In this document: positions 1-9,010 of the stretch, in pieces
Numbering within the stretch: the first letter of the stretch is position 1
How the letters are laid out: each line of letters starts with the position of its first letter
Assembly (NCBI RefSeq): GCF_018129995.1
Contig: NZ_JAFCKS010000002.1
Coordinates: 1,221,822 to 1,285,821, forward strand
Source of the DNA: Bradyrhizobium sp. SZCCT0153
Lineage (GTDB): Bacteria; Pseudomonadota; Alphaproteobacteria; Rhizobiales; Xanthobacteraceae
Reading direction: 5' to 3'
Length of the DNA stretch: 64,000 nucleotides
Made by a program: the position numbers and the translations under genes
The notes under the pieces: generated by a model
What the model saw: only the letters and a program-made list of their open reading frames with translations
What the model was told of the DNA's origin: nothing
Database searches by the model: none

Positions 1-597
1 GAATTCGCCATCGTCGCGCCCTTCATGCTGCTGCTCTATGTCGGCGGCGTCGAGCTCGGAAACGGGCTGGCGATGAACGTCAAGGTCAGCGCGACCGCGC
101 ATAGTGTCGCCGACATGATCACGCAGAACACGCAGGTCACCTCGACCCAGATGGACAGCATCCTCGGGGCTGCGAGCGCCATCATGGCGCCCTATGCCGT
201 CAAGAACAGCAGCGGCGCCTCCATCATGACGATCACGGTCTCCGAAGTCTCGACCGACAGCAACGGCAACGCGACGGTCCAATGGAGCAAGTCGACCAGC
301 TCGTCGGGGGCGAGAACCGTGGGTCAGCAGATGACCCTGTCCCAGTTCACCGCGACCAATCCGAGCAATCCCAACAACGCCAACATCTCGCTCATCCTGA
401 GCGAGGTGTCCTACGACTATACGCCCAACCTCGGCTACACCATCAGCGGCACGGTGAAGCTGACCGACAGCTACTACCTGTTCCCGCGCTGCTCGACGAA
501 CAGCCCGACGACGTCGACCTTCCCATACTACGACGTGAAATATCCGGCGACGACGACATGCACGTGCGTTCAGCATCTGCAGCAGAAGACCTGCTAG
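1..597 (+). CDS. TadE/TadG-like pilus assembly protein, 5' end cut off by the window
   Basis: The frame is open from base 1, so the true start lies upstream. The visible part begins with a hydrophobic stretch preceded by Glu-Phe (EFAIVAPFMLLLYVGGVELG). That is the pseudopilin-like N-terminal helix of TadE/TadG proteins, where the Glu sits at position +5 of the processed protein. The rest is Ser/Thr/Asn-rich, with two cysteines near the end, as expected for a periplasmic or extracellular minor pilin-like domain. About 15-20 residues appear to be missing. Family role: minor pilins or anchors of tight-adherence (Flp) pili. Other tad genes are probably upstream, outside the window. The family call is good; the split between TadE and TadG is uncertain. 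Confidence 0.75.
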   Translation, partial: EFAIVAPFMLLLYVGGVELGNGLAMNVKVSATAHSVADMITQNTQVTSTQMDSILGAASAIMAPYAVKNSSGASIMTITVSEVSTDSNGNATVQWSKSTSSSGARTVGQQMTLSQFTATNPSNPNNANISLILSEVSYDYTPNLGYTISGTVKLTDSYYLFPRCSTNSPTTSTFPYYDVKYPATTTCTCVQHLQQKTC

Positions 598-706
598 CGC
601 TCCAGACGGCGCGATCAACGCAAGCCGCGAAGGCGACGCGGCGGCGTGACCCCGGAAGAATATCGCGCTACCCTCTCTGGACAAGAACAAGAGGGAAACG
701 CCAATC

Positions 707-2404
707 GTGTACGACTTCATTATCGTGGGCGGCGGCTCGGCGGGGTCCGTGCTGGCCCACCGGCTCTCCGCCAGGAGCGCCAACAAGGTCCTGTTGTGCG
801 AGGCCGGACAGGACACGCCGCCCGGCAACGAGCCGGCCGAGATCAGGGACAGCTATCCGGGCACGGCTTATTTCGATCCGCGCTTCCACTGGACCGAGCT
901 CAAGGTCACGACCCAGATCGTCAGCCACAACAATCCGAACGAGGGGCGCCCGCCTTTGCGCAAATACGAGCAGGCGCGGGTGCTTGGCGGCGGCTCGTCG
1001 ATCAACGGCCAGATGGCCAACCGCGGCGCGCCGACCGACTACGACGAATGGGACGCGCGGGGCGCCGCGGGGTGGCGCTGGAACGACGTGCTGCCCTTCT
1101 TCAAGAAGGTCGAGCGCGACCTCGATTTCGACGGACCGTACCACGGCAAGGATGGCCGGATTCCGGTCCGCCGGATCCCCAGGGAGCACTGGACGCGGCA
1201 CTCGCAGGCATTCGCCGAGGCCTTCCAGCAGGCCGGCCATCGATTCGTAGCCGACCAGAACGGCGAGTTCGTCGACGGCTATTTCCCGGTGACGCACTCC
1301 AACCAGGCCGAGCAACGCGTCTCGGCCGCGATGGGCTATCTCGATCGCGACACGCGCAAGCGCACCAACCTGACGATCTCGACCAATACGCAAGTCAGGG
1401 AGTTGCTGTTCGAGGGCACGCGGTGCGTCGGCGTGAAGGCCGTGGTCGACGGCCGCGCGCAGGAATTCCGCGCCCGCGAGATCATCCTCTCCAGCGGCGC
1501 CATCCATTCGCCGGCGCATCTGCTCCGCGCCGGCATCGGCCCGGTCGGTCATCTCAAGGATCTCGGGATTCCCGTGCTGATGAGCCTGCAAGGCGTCGGC
1601 CAGCGCCTGATGGATCATCCGTCGATCTCGCTGTCGTCCTTTGTCCGCCGCGGCGCGCGCATGAACGAGCACACCAGGCGCCACATGCAGCTTGGCCTGC
1701 GTTATTCGTCCGGGCTCGCAGGCGTGCCGAAGGGCGACATGTTCGTCGTCGTGCTCAGCAAGTCGGCCTGGCACGCCGTTGGCGCCCAGATCGGATCGCT
1801 GCTGACGTTCGTCAACAAGACCTATTCCGAGACCGGACAGGTCAAGCTTGCCTCGCGCGATCCGGAAGCCGAGCCGATCGTCGAGTTCAACCTGTTGTCC
1901 GACCGGCGCGACCTCGATCGCCTGATGAGCGGTTTCCGCAAGATGGCGGCCGTGCAGATGAGCGACGCCGTGAGGGCGGTGACGGACAAGCCGTTTCCGG
2001 CGTCCTACACCGATCGCGTGCGCAAGATCGGCGTGGTTAACACCAGGAACAGGATGCTGACGAAAATCGCCGCGGCGCTGATGGACGGGCCGGCGGCGCT
2101 GCGCCACTACATGATCGACAAATTCGTGGTCGAAGGCTTCACCTTCGACGACGTCATCAACGACGACGAGGCGCTGGAAGCCTTCGTGCGCAAGGCGACC
2201 ATCGGCGTGTGGCACGCCTCTTGTTCATGCCGCATGGGCCGCGCCGACGATCCGATGGCGGTGGTCGATCCGGAGGGCCGGGTCAAGGGCGTGCAGGGCC
2301 TGCGCGTCGTCGACGCCTCGATCTTCCCGGTGGTGCCCTGCGCCAACACCAACTTCCCGGTCCTGATGTCGGCGGAGAAGATCGCGGCGGCAATGATGCC
2401 GTAG
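707..2404 (+). CDS. GMC family FAD-dependent oxidoreductase
   Basis: A 565-residue protein starting at a GTG with a GAGGGA ribosome site 10 bases upstream. It opens with an FAD-binding Rossmann motif (IIVGGGSAGSVLA, residues 5-17) and carries the second GMC signature (GGGSSINGQMANRG) near residue 100. The C-terminal half has the catalytic region WHASCSCRMG and the final NTN motif before the last helix. The length is normal for bacterial glucose-methanol-choline oxidoreductases (choline or alcohol dehydrogenase type). Expected to be a cytoplasmic flavoenzyme oxidising an alcohol. The substrate cannot be read from sequence. It stands alone, 110 bases after the pilus gene and 236 bases before the KaiC-like gene. 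Confidence 0.9.
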   Translation: MYDFIIVGGGSAGSVLAHRLSARSANKVLLCEAGQDTPPGNEPAEIRDSYPGTAYFDPRFHWTELKVTTQIVSHNNPNEGRPPLRKYEQARVLGGGSSINGQMANRGAPTDYDEWDARGAAGWRWNDVLPFFKKVERDLDFDGPYHGKDGRIPVRRIPREHWTRHSQAFAEAFQQAGHRFVADQNGEFVDGYFPVTHSNQAEQRVSAAMGYLDRDTRKRTNLTISTNTQVRELLFEGTRCVGVKAVVDGRAQEFRAREIILSSGAIHSPAHLLRAGIGPVGHLKDLGIPVLMSLQGVGQRLMDHPSISLSSFVRRGARMNEHTRRHMQLGLRYSSGLAGVPKGDMFVVVLSKSAWHAVGAQIGSLLTFVNKTYSETGQVKLASRDPEAEPIVEFNLLSDRRDLDRLMSGFRKMAAVQMSDAVRAVTDKPFPASYTDRVRKIGVVNTRNRMLTKIAAALMDGPAALRHYMIDKFVVEGFTFDDVINDDEALEAFVRKATIGVWHASCSCRMGRADDPMAVVDPEGRVKGVQGLRVVDASIFPVVPCANTNFPVLMSAEKIAAAMMP

Positions 2405-2516
2405 GCTGCAGCGGTTTTCTTTCGCCGTAGCGGGCCGCCGTCTCGACACGCAAATCCCTCGGTGGGCGAGAGCCGGAACTGTCCACAGATGACAATCCGG
2501 GCATGCGCCGTGACAC

Positions 2517-2542
2517 GGAACCCGGAACCCGCCTTCGGCGTT
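2517..2542 (+). promoter_or_regulatory. Candidate EcfG-type general stress response promoter
   Basis: GGAAC (2517-2521), a 17-base spacer, then CGTT (2539-2542). This matches the alphaproteobacterial EcfG sigma factor consensus GGAAC-N16/17-CGTT exactly. It lies about 100 bases upstream of the chosen start of the KaiC-like gene and points toward it, giving a leader of roughly 90 bases. A second GGAAC at 2524 has no correctly spaced partner. Similar GGAAC words elsewhere in the window lacked a CGTT at the right distance. Confidence 0.6.
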
Positions 2543-2640
2543 CTTTTCCAAATCTCGCCTTTCGGCTTGAAACGGGTCGTCAGCCTGCGCGACCAGCGAC
2601 GGGCCGGAGCGCGCCTTGTAGAGATGGAACAGGGGGTTCA

Positions 2641-4155
2641 ATGATCGATCCATCGAGCGGGGCCCAGGCCAGCGACGCCGGTGATCTGCCCAGGATCTCG
2701 ACCGGCAGCGACGGCCTCGACAATATCCTCTATGGCGGGCTCGATCCCAATCGCATGTACCTCTACGAGGGTCGGCCCGGCTCGGGCAAGACCACCATGG
2801 CGCTTCAATTCCTCCTCGAGGGCGCCCGTTGTGGTGAACGCGTGCTCTATGTCTCCCTGTCGGAAACCAAGCGTGAGCTGATGCTGGTGGCGCGGCGCCA
2901 CGGCTGGTCGCTGCAAGGCGTCGACATCTTCGAGCTGGTGCCGCCGGAAACGACACTCGATCCGGATCGCGAGCTCACCGTGTTCCATCCCGCCGAAATG
3001 GAGCTGAGCGAAACCACCGGCCTGATCTTCAAGGAGGTCGAGCGGATCAATCCCACGCGCGTGGTGCTGGACAGCCTGTCCGAGCTGCGCCTCCTCGCGC
3101 AGAACCCGCTCCGGTACCGGCGCCAGGTTCTGGCCTTGAAGCACTTTTTCACCAACCGCAATTGCACGGTCATCCTCCTCGACGACCTCTCGTCCTCCCA
3201 GGACGATTTGCAACTCCATTCGATCGCCCATGGCGTCGTGATGCTCGAACAGCTCGCCATCGACTATGGCGCGGAGCGCCGGCGCCTTCGCGTGATCAAG
3301 ATGCGCGGCATCCGGTTTCGCGGCGGCTTCCACGATTTCACGATCGAAGCGGGCGGCGTGCGGATATTCCCGCGTCTGGTGGCGGCGGAACATCACGCCT
3401 CGTTTGTCGGCGAATTCACGCCCAGCGGCAATGCGCAGCTCGACCAGCTCCTGGGAGGAGGGCTCGAGCGCGGCACCAGCGCGCTTCTCTTGGGCGCCGC
3501 CGGTGTCGGCAAATCGTCTCTCGCGCTGACCTATGCGATCGCGGCGGCAAACCGCGGTGAGCATGCCGTGTTCTTTGCCTTCGATGAAGGTCGCGGGACC
3601 GTGGAAGCACGGGCTCGAACGCTTGGGCTCCCTCTTGAAGGCTATCTGCAGTCGGGGCTCATCCGATTTCAACAGATCGATCCCGCCGAGCTCTCCCCCG
3701 GGGAGTTCGCCGCCAACGTGCGCAAGAGCGTCGAAAGGGACAACGCCAGAATTGTCATCATCGATAGTCTGAACGGCTATCTGAACGCGATGCCGGACGA
3801 GCGGTTTCTCATCCTGCAGATGCACGAGCTCCTGAGCTATCTTGCACAACAAGGCGTGCTGACGATCCTGATCCTCGCTCAGCACGGGCTGGTCGGTCCG
3901 ATGGAGACGGCTCTCGATATCAGCTATTTGAGCGATGCCGTGCTCATGCTGCGCTATTTCGAGGTCAGCGGAACGGTGCGGCGTGCCCTCTCGGTCGTGA
4001 AGAAGCGCAGCGGAAATCATGAAAATTCCATCCGCGAGTTTCGTCTCGGCGGCGCCGGCATCACGCTCGGTCCTCCGCTGAGAGGGTTCAGCGGCATCTT
4101 CTCCGGCAATCCGCGATACACGGGCACGGAGATACCGGAAGGGCCGGCGGAATGA
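2641..4155 (+). CDS. KaiC-like double-domain RecA-superfamily ATPase
   Basis: A 504-residue protein with two tandem KaiC/RadA-type ATPase domains. The first Walker A is GRPGSGKTT (residues 44-52) and the second is GAAGVGKSS (about 285-293). Each is followed by an acidic ATPase site (SLSETK and FAFDEG). The C-terminal region aligns by eye with the KaiC CII phosphorylation loop: Ser428 sits where KaiC has Ser431, but Tyr429 replaces Thr432. A longer frame opens at 2503, but ATG 2641 has AGGGGG upstream and puts the EcfG-like promoter outside the coding region. It overlaps the kinase gene by four bases (ATGA), so the two are co-translated. No kaiA or kaiB is near. Likely a stress-signalling ATPase, not a true clock. 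Confidence 0.85.
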   Translation: MIDPSSGAQASDAGDLPRISTGSDGLDNILYGGLDPNRMYLYEGRPGSGKTTMALQFLLEGARCGERVLYVSLSETKRELMLVARRHGWSLQGVDIFELVPPETTLDPDRELTVFHPAEMELSETTGLIFKEVERINPTRVVLDSLSELRLLAQNPLRYRRQVLALKHFFTNRNCTVILLDDLSSSQDDLQLHSIAHGVVMLEQLAIDYGAERRRLRVIKMRGIRFRGGFHDFTIEAGGVRIFPRLVAAEHHASFVGEFTPSGNAQLDQLLGGGLERGTSALLLGAAGVGKSSLALTYAIAAANRGEHAVFFAFDEGRGTVEARARTLGLPLEGYLQSGLIRFQQIDPAELSPGEFAANVRKSVERDNARIVIIDSLNGYLNAMPDERFLILQMHELLSYLAQQGVLTILILAQHGLVGPMETALDISYLSDAVLMLRYFEVSGTVRRALSVVKKRSGNHENSIREFRLGGAGITLGPPLRGFSGIFSGNPRYTGTEIPEGPAE

Positions 4156-5858
4156 GCGCTAACCGCGATCATTGCGTCCTCGTGTTTGCTCCTATCGGCC
4201 GCGATGGACCGGCATCGGTCGAGCTGTTCCGCAATTCGGCACTTGAAGCGATCAATTGTCGAAGCCTGCCTGAACTGGTCGGCGAGATGTCCGCCGGCGT
4301 GGGCGCGGTCTTTCTGGCCGAGGAGGGCTTGTTCGGGAAGGATACCCAGCCGCTGGCACAGTGGATCGAGAGGCAGCCGCCCTGGTCCGACCTGCCGTTC
4401 GTCATCCTCACCAGCCATCGCGAGCAGCCGGCGGTGGTGGCCTGGCGCCGCAGCATCGTGGAGACGCTCCGCAACGTCTCGCTGCTCGAGCGCCCGGTTC
4501 AGCCGATCACGCTGACCAGCGCGGTTCAGTCCGCTATGCGGGCGCGCCGGCGGCAATATGAGATTCGAACCTTGCTGCAGGCGCGCGAGCGGACGGCTCA
4601 GCAGCTCGAGAAGCTCGTGGTCGAGCGCACCGGCGCGCTCGAGGAGGCCAACAAGCATCTGCGGACCGAAATGGAAGAGCGCGCCCGCGTCGAGGAGACC
4701 CTTCGTCAGGCCCAGAAGATCGAAGCCATTGGACAGTTGACCGGCGGAGTGGCTCACGACTTCAACAATCTGCTGATGGTGATCTCCGGCGGCCTGGATA
4801 TGCTGGACCGGCAGACCGATCCTGACCGGAGGCGTCGACTGTTGGAAGGCATGGTTCAGGCGGCGCAGCGTGGTGCCGGCCTCACCAGGCAGCTTCTGGC
4901 TTTCTCGCGGCGGCAGAAGCTCCGGCCCGAGGCCGTCGACATCGCGGCGCAGATCGGCGGAATGCGCGAATTGCTCGACCGCAGCCTGCGCGGCGACGTT
5001 CACGTCGAGTTCGATTTTCCGGATGGCCTTTGGCCGGTGGAGGTCGATCCGGGAGAGCTCGAGCTGGTCGTCCTCAACCTGGCGGTCAACGCCCGCGATG
5101 CGATGCCTAACGGCGGCACGATCCTTGTTTGCGGCGAGAACCTGGCCGGCCTGAACGAGGGTGAGATCGCGGGCGATTACGTTCGTCTGTCGGTGGTCGA
5201 TACCGGCGTTGGCATGAGCCCCGAAACCCTGGCCCGGGTCTTCGAACCGTTCTTCACGACCAAGGATGTCGGCAAGGGTTCGGGCCTGGGGCTTGCCCAG
5301 GTCCATGGATTTGCGACGCAGTCGCGCGGGATGGTTCGCATAAAATCGACGGTCGACGAGGGCACTAGCATCGAGCTCTATCTGCCGCGATCCAACAATA
5401 TTCCTTCCGGTTTACGCCATCTCATCGACCTGAACAGGGCCCGGCCCAAGAAGGCCAATCATGGCCAGATTCTCCTCGTCGAGGACGACGACGAGGTCGC
5501 CGCGCTGGTCAGCGAGATGCTTGAGCAGCTCGGCTACGACGTCACGCGCGCGGCCAGCGCCGCGGCGGCTCTCGGTGCTCTGGCGGACGGCCGCTCCGTC
5601 GATCTCGTGTTTTCCGACGTCATGATGCCGGGCGGCATGAACGGCGTCGAGCTTGCGCGGGAGATCAAGAGAAGGCGAAGCGACATCCCGGTCCTGCTGA
5701 CCAGCGGATACGCCGAGGCCGCGGTTCGCGACGCCGAAATGGCCGGCGTCCAGATCCTGCCGAAGCCCTACCACATCGACGAACTCGCCGCGGCACTCGG
5801 CACCGCCAGCTCGAACTTTCGAATTGCCGCGGAAACCAAACGCTCGGGTGCGTCGTGA
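4152..5858 (+). CDS. Hybrid sensor histidine kinase/response regulator
   Basis: A 568-residue soluble kinase with no membrane segment. Residues 1-130 look like a divergent receiver-like sensory domain. A coiled-coil linker (about 135-190) leads to the HisKA phosphorylation site GGVAHDFNNLL with His202. The ATPase domain shows the N box (NLAVNARDAMP), G1 (DTGVGM), F box (FEPFFTTK) and G2 (GKGSGLGLAQ). A C-terminal receiver domain has the phospho-acceptor Asp489 in FSDVMMPGG and the conserved Lys in ILPKPY. The start overlaps the KaiC-like stop (ATGA), so the proteins are probably partners: the kinase may read the ATPase state and pass phosphate to an unlinked regulator. No separate output regulator follows. 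Confidence 0.9.
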   Translation: MSANRDHCVLVFAPIGRDGPASVELFRNSALEAINCRSLPELVGEMSAGVGAVFLAEEGLFGKDTQPLAQWIERQPPWSDLPFVILTSHREQPAVVAWRRSIVETLRNVSLLERPVQPITLTSAVQSAMRARRRQYEIRTLLQARERTAQQLEKLVVERTGALEEANKHLRTEMEERARVEETLRQAQKIEAIGQLTGGVAHDFNNLLMVISGGLDMLDRQTDPDRRRRLLEGMVQAAQRGAGLTRQLLAFSRRQKLRPEAVDIAAQIGGMRELLDRSLRGDVHVEFDFPDGLWPVEVDPGELELVVLNLAVNARDAMPNGGTILVCGENLAGLNEGEIAGDYVRLSVVDTGVGMSPETLARVFEPFFTTKDVGKGSGLGLAQVHGFATQSRGMVRIKSTVDEGTSIELYLPRSNNIPSGLRHLIDLNRARPKKANHGQILLVEDDDEVAALVSEMLEQLGYDVTRAASAAAALGALADGRSVDLVFSDVMMPGGMNGVELAREIKRRRSDIPVLLTSGYAEAAVRDAEMAGVQILPKPYHIDELAAALGTASSNFRIAAETKRSGAS

Positions 5859-6017
5859 TCGAACCGAGCATAGCCGCCGGGCCTCGTGGGACCATCGGCA
5901 GCTTTGCCGGCGGAGGACGAGTTCGCTGCCGAGGAGTACCTGGATCAAATTGATCTAACACAATACCACCCGTCCAATTGTCTGCGACTGTCTCGTTGGA
6001 AACCCGGGAGAGACGTC

Positions 6018-6137
6018 ATGACAAACGCGTCAAACGCGATGCTTTGGACGGTCATATTTTTCTGTCTGTCTTTCGCTGCAATTTTTGCGGTTTGGTGTGC
6101 CGAGCGGTTGCGCAGGTACACCTCGACGAAGCCATAA
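6018..6137 (+). CDS. Small single-span membrane protein (putative)
   Basis: A 39-residue frame starting at ATG with GGGAGAG eight bases upstream. The sequence is Met-Thr-Asn..., then one clear hydrophobic helix (about residues 9-27, LWTVIFFCLSFAAIFAVW), then a basic tail (ERLRRYTSTKP). This positive-inside layout is common in small bacterial membrane proteins. No known family was recognised. It lies 160 bases after the hybrid kinase and converges with the MFS gene. A near-match to an FNR/FixK box lies at about 5950-5963. The good ribosome site and amphipathic layout favour a real gene, but its shortness leaves doubt. Confidence 0.4.
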   Translation: MTNASNAMLWTVIFFCLSFAAIFAVWCAERLRRYTSTKP

Positions 6138-6278
6138 CGCATCTAGGTTGGCGCCAGAGGATCTGCCGACCGGACGGCGCATGCGCGCCAGAAGATGATG
6201 CATTGGCTGGGCTTCGCAGAGATATTTCCATTTGTCCGGCGGACCGAGCCGGCGCGCCGGCCCGGTGGGTGTGGTCGC

Positions 6279-7574
6279 TCAGGCCATTGCCGGCTTCGGC
6301 TCGGGCTTTGGCTGTCGCGACAGCGTCAGCACGATCAGCGAGGCGAAGACGCAGAGCGCGCCGGCGATGAAGAACGCGGGCAGGTAGCTCTGATAGACCG
6401 TCCGCGAGAAACCGGCGCCGAAGGCGGCGGTGCCGGCGCCAAGCTGGTGGCCGGCAAAGATCCAGCCGAACACCAGATTGGCACGCTCGGGCCCGAACTT
6501 CTGCGCGGTGAGCCGTACCGTGGGCGGCACGGTGGCGATCCAGTCGAGCCCGTAGAACATCGCGAAGATCGACAGGCCGTAGAACGAGAAGTCGCTGAAC
6601 GGCAGGAAGATCAGCGAGAGCCCGCGCAGGCCGTAATACCAGAACAAGAGGTAGCGGTTGTCGTAGCGGTCCGACAGCCAGCCCGACATGATGGTGCCGA
6701 AGAAGTCGAAGATGCCCATCGCCGCCAGCAGGCCCGCGGCCTGCACCTGCGGGATGCCGAAATCCAGACACATCGGGATCAGATGCACCTGCACGAGACC
6801 GTTGGTGGACGCACCGCAGACGAAGAACGTCGCGAACAGAACCCAGAACGCGCTCGACTTCGAGGCGTCGCGCAGCGTGCCGAGCGCCACGCCCGTGATC
6901 GAGCCGTGGCTGGCCGGCGGCGCGGGCAGGGGTGCGGTGCCCTCGTCGCCGAACGGGCGCAGGCCGACGTCGCTCGGCCTATCGCGCATCGCGAGCAGGA
7001 CCGCGAGGGCGGAAACGCCAAGCGCGATGCAGACGAAGCCGAGCGCAAGCCGCCAGCCGAAACGTTCGGTCAGGCTTGCGAGCAGCGGCAGGAACACCAG
7101 CTGGCCGGTCGCGACGCTCGCGGTCATGATGCCGACGACCAAGCCGCGCCGCGCCGCGAACCATCGCGTCGCGATGGTCGCGCCAAGCACCAGCGCGGTC
7201 ATGCCGGTGCCGATGCCGATCACCACGCCCCACAGCGCGACGAGCTGCCAGACCTGGGTCATGCCGAGCGAGAGCACCAGCGCCGAGACCACGATGAGCT
7301 GCGCGGTGAGCGTCACGTTGCGCAGGCCGTAGCGGTTCAAGAGCGCTGCGGCGAACGGCGCCATCAGTCCGAACAGGATGAATCGGATCGACAGCGCGGA
7401 GGAGATCTCCGCCGTGCTCCAGCCGAACTCCTGCTGGAGCGGAACGATGAACACGCCGGGCGCGCCGACCGTGCCAGCGCTGATCAGCGCGGTGAGGAAG
7501 GTGATGCCGACCATCACCCAGCCGTAGTGGATATTGCGGCGGCCGAGTGCTGCCGCGAGCCAGTTCGAGATCAT
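6279..7574 (-). CDS. MFS transporter, oxalate/formate antiporter-like (OFA) type
   Basis: A 431-residue integral membrane protein with about 12 hydrophobic segments in two groups of six, separated by a hydrophilic loop near residues 200-235. The N-terminal IHYGWVMVGITFLTALISAG and the early SxxEISSALS region are typical of the OFA/monocarboxylate-type MFS branch. After TM2 there is a degenerate MFS loop (AALLNRYGLRNVT). Expected to be an inner-membrane carrier for an organic anion. The substrate is not determinable. The next gene on the same strand, a thiolase, is 109 bases upstream, so acid uptake with beta-oxidation-type use is plausible but unproven. Confidence 0.85.
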   Translation of the reverse strand: MISNWLAAALGRRNIHYGWVMVGITFLTALISAGTVGAPGVFIVPLQQEFGWSTAEISSALSIRFILFGLMAPFAAALLNRYGLRNVTLTAQLIVVSALVLSLGMTQVWQLVALWGVVIGIGTGMTALVLGATIATRWFAARRGLVVGIMTASVATGQLVFLPLLASLTERFGWRLALGFVCIALGVSALAVLLAMRDRPSDVGLRPFGDEGTAPLPAPPASHGSITGVALGTLRDASKSSAFWVLFATFFVCGASTNGLVQVHLIPMCLDFGIPQVQAAGLLAAMGIFDFFGTIMSGWLSDRYDNRYLLFWYYGLRGLSLIFLPFSDFSFYGLSIFAMFYGLDWIATVPPTVRLTAQKFGPERANLVFGWIFAGHQLGAGTAAFGAGFSRTVYQSYLPAFFIAGALCVFASLIVLTLSRQPKPEPKPAMA

Positions 7575-7683
7575 CGGGCCTCAACGTTGATTGGCGGGCT
7601 TCGAAACACCCGCGTGAGGTTGCAGAATGGCACGGGAGTCGTCTGTCGGAAATGACAGAGTTCCCTCATTTTCAGACTTTACG

Positions 7684-8880
7684 TCAGTGCGGCAAACGCT
7701 CCACCGCGATCGCGGTGGCTTCGCCGCCGCCGATGCAGAGCGCCGCGACGCCGCGCTTGAGGTTTTGCGCCTCGAGCGCGTGCAGCAGCGTCACGATCAG
7801 CCGCGCGCCGGTGGCGCCGATGGGGTGGCCGAGCGCGCAGGCGCCGCCGTTGACGTTGAGCTTGTCGCGGGGGATGCCGAGGTCGCGTTGTGCCGCCATC
7901 GCCACTACGGCGAAGGCTTCGTTGATCTCGAACAGATCGACGTCACCGGCACTCCAGCCGATCTTGTCGAGCAGCTTGCGGATCGCCGGGATCGGCGCCG
8001 TGGTGAACCATTGCGGCTCCTGGCTGTGGGTGGCATGGCCCTTGATCTCGGCCAGAGCCGGCAGGCCGCTGCGATCCGCAAGCGAGCGTTTCGCCAGCAC
8101 CAGCGCGGCGGCGCCGTCGGCATTGGCAGAAGAAGCCGCTGGCGTGATGGTGCCATTGGCGCGGAACGCCGGCTTCAGCCCGGGGATCTTTGCAGGATCG
8201 ACCTTCAGTGGATGCTCGTCATTGGCGATGATGCGAGGACCTGCTTTCTCGCTCAGCGTGATCGGCGCGATCTCCGCCTTGAACGCACCGCCCTCGACCG
8301 CCTTGCGCGCGCGGCTCAGCGTCTCCATCGCGTAGGCGTCCTGGTCCTTGCGGGTAAACTGATAGGCCTCTGCAGTGGCCTCGCCGAAATCGCCCATAGA
8401 GCGGCCGGTCTCGTAGGCGTCCTCCAGCCCGTCCATCATCATGTGGTCGATGATGCGGTCGTGGCCGGCGCGATAGCCGCCACGCGCCTTCGCAAGGAGA
8501 TATGGTGCGTTGCTCATGCTCTCCATGCCGCCGGAGACGACGATCTCCGCCGAGCCGGCGCGGATGATGTCGTGCGCCAGCATGGTCGCCTTCATGCCGG
8601 AGCCGCAGACCTTGTTGACGGTGGTCGCGCCGGTGGCGTCGGGCAGGCCGGCCGCGCGGGCAGCCTGGCGCGCCGGGGCCTGACCCTGACCGGCGGGAAG
8701 AACGCAGCCCATGAAGACCTCGTCGACTTTTTCCGGCGAAAGCCTGGCGCGTTCGAGCGCGGCGCCGATCACATGCGATCCGAGCTTGTGGGCGGCCAGC
8801 GGCGACAATTCGCCCATGAAGCGGCCGAGCGGGGTGCGGGCGGCGGAGACGATGACGACGGGATCGGCAGCTTCGGCCAT
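7684..8880 (-). CDS. Acetyl-CoA C-acetyltransferase (thiolase)
   Basis: A 398-residue thiolase with all catalytic residues in place: the acyl-accepting Cys92 in NKVCGSGMKA, His352 in ACALGHPIGATGAR and Cys382 in LCIGGGEA. NEAFA is also conserved. The length and GMESMSNAPY signature fit the biosynthetic or degradative acetoacetyl-CoA thiolase (AtoB/PhaA) group. It joins or splits acetoacetyl-CoA, or cleaves longer 3-ketoacyl-CoA, in the cytoplasm. It lies upstream of the MFS gene and near an enoyl-CoA hydratase on the same strand. The promoter region (8881-9010) has TATGA/TCATA and ATCATATGAT palindromic elements at 8909-8925. Confidence 0.93.
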   Translation of the reverse strand: MAEAADPVVIVSAARTPLGRFMGELSPLAAHKLGSHVIGAALERARLSPEKVDEVFMGCVLPAGQGQAPARQAARAAGLPDATGATTVNKVCGSGMKATMLAHDIIRAGSAEIVVSGGMESMSNAPYLLAKARGGYRAGHDRIIDHMMMDGLEDAYETGRSMGDFGEATAEAYQFTRKDQDAYAMETLSRARKAVEGGAFKAEIAPITLSEKAGPRIIANDEHPLKVDPAKIPGLKPAFRANGTITPAASSANADGAAALVLAKRSLADRSGLPALAEIKGHATHSQEPQWFTTAPIPAIRKLLDKIGWSAGDVDLFEINEAFAVVAMAAQRDLGIPRDKLNVNGGACALGHPIGATGARLIVTLLHALEAQNLKRGVAALCIGGGEATAIAVERLPH

Positions 8881-9010
8881 GACGAAATTCCCTGCGATGA
8901 TGTTGGATTATGATCATCATATGATGCGACGCAAAAAATGCAACTGCGCCCGGCATGAGAAATTGTCGTGGTTCGGATGAGAATTGCTCGTTCGAACGGA
9001 GGAGGCGGCC

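Noticed and set aside
2641..5858. A full KaiABC circadian clock locus
   Set aside because: Only the KaiC-like gene and a kinase are present; no kaiA or kaiB frame was found within the window, and Thr432 is replaced by Tyr.
6195..7655. A 486-codon open frame antisense to the MFS gene
   Set aside because: It is the shadow of the MFS gene. The product is an Arg/Glu/Asp/Gln-rich mosaic without domains, a typical artefact of high-GC third positions.
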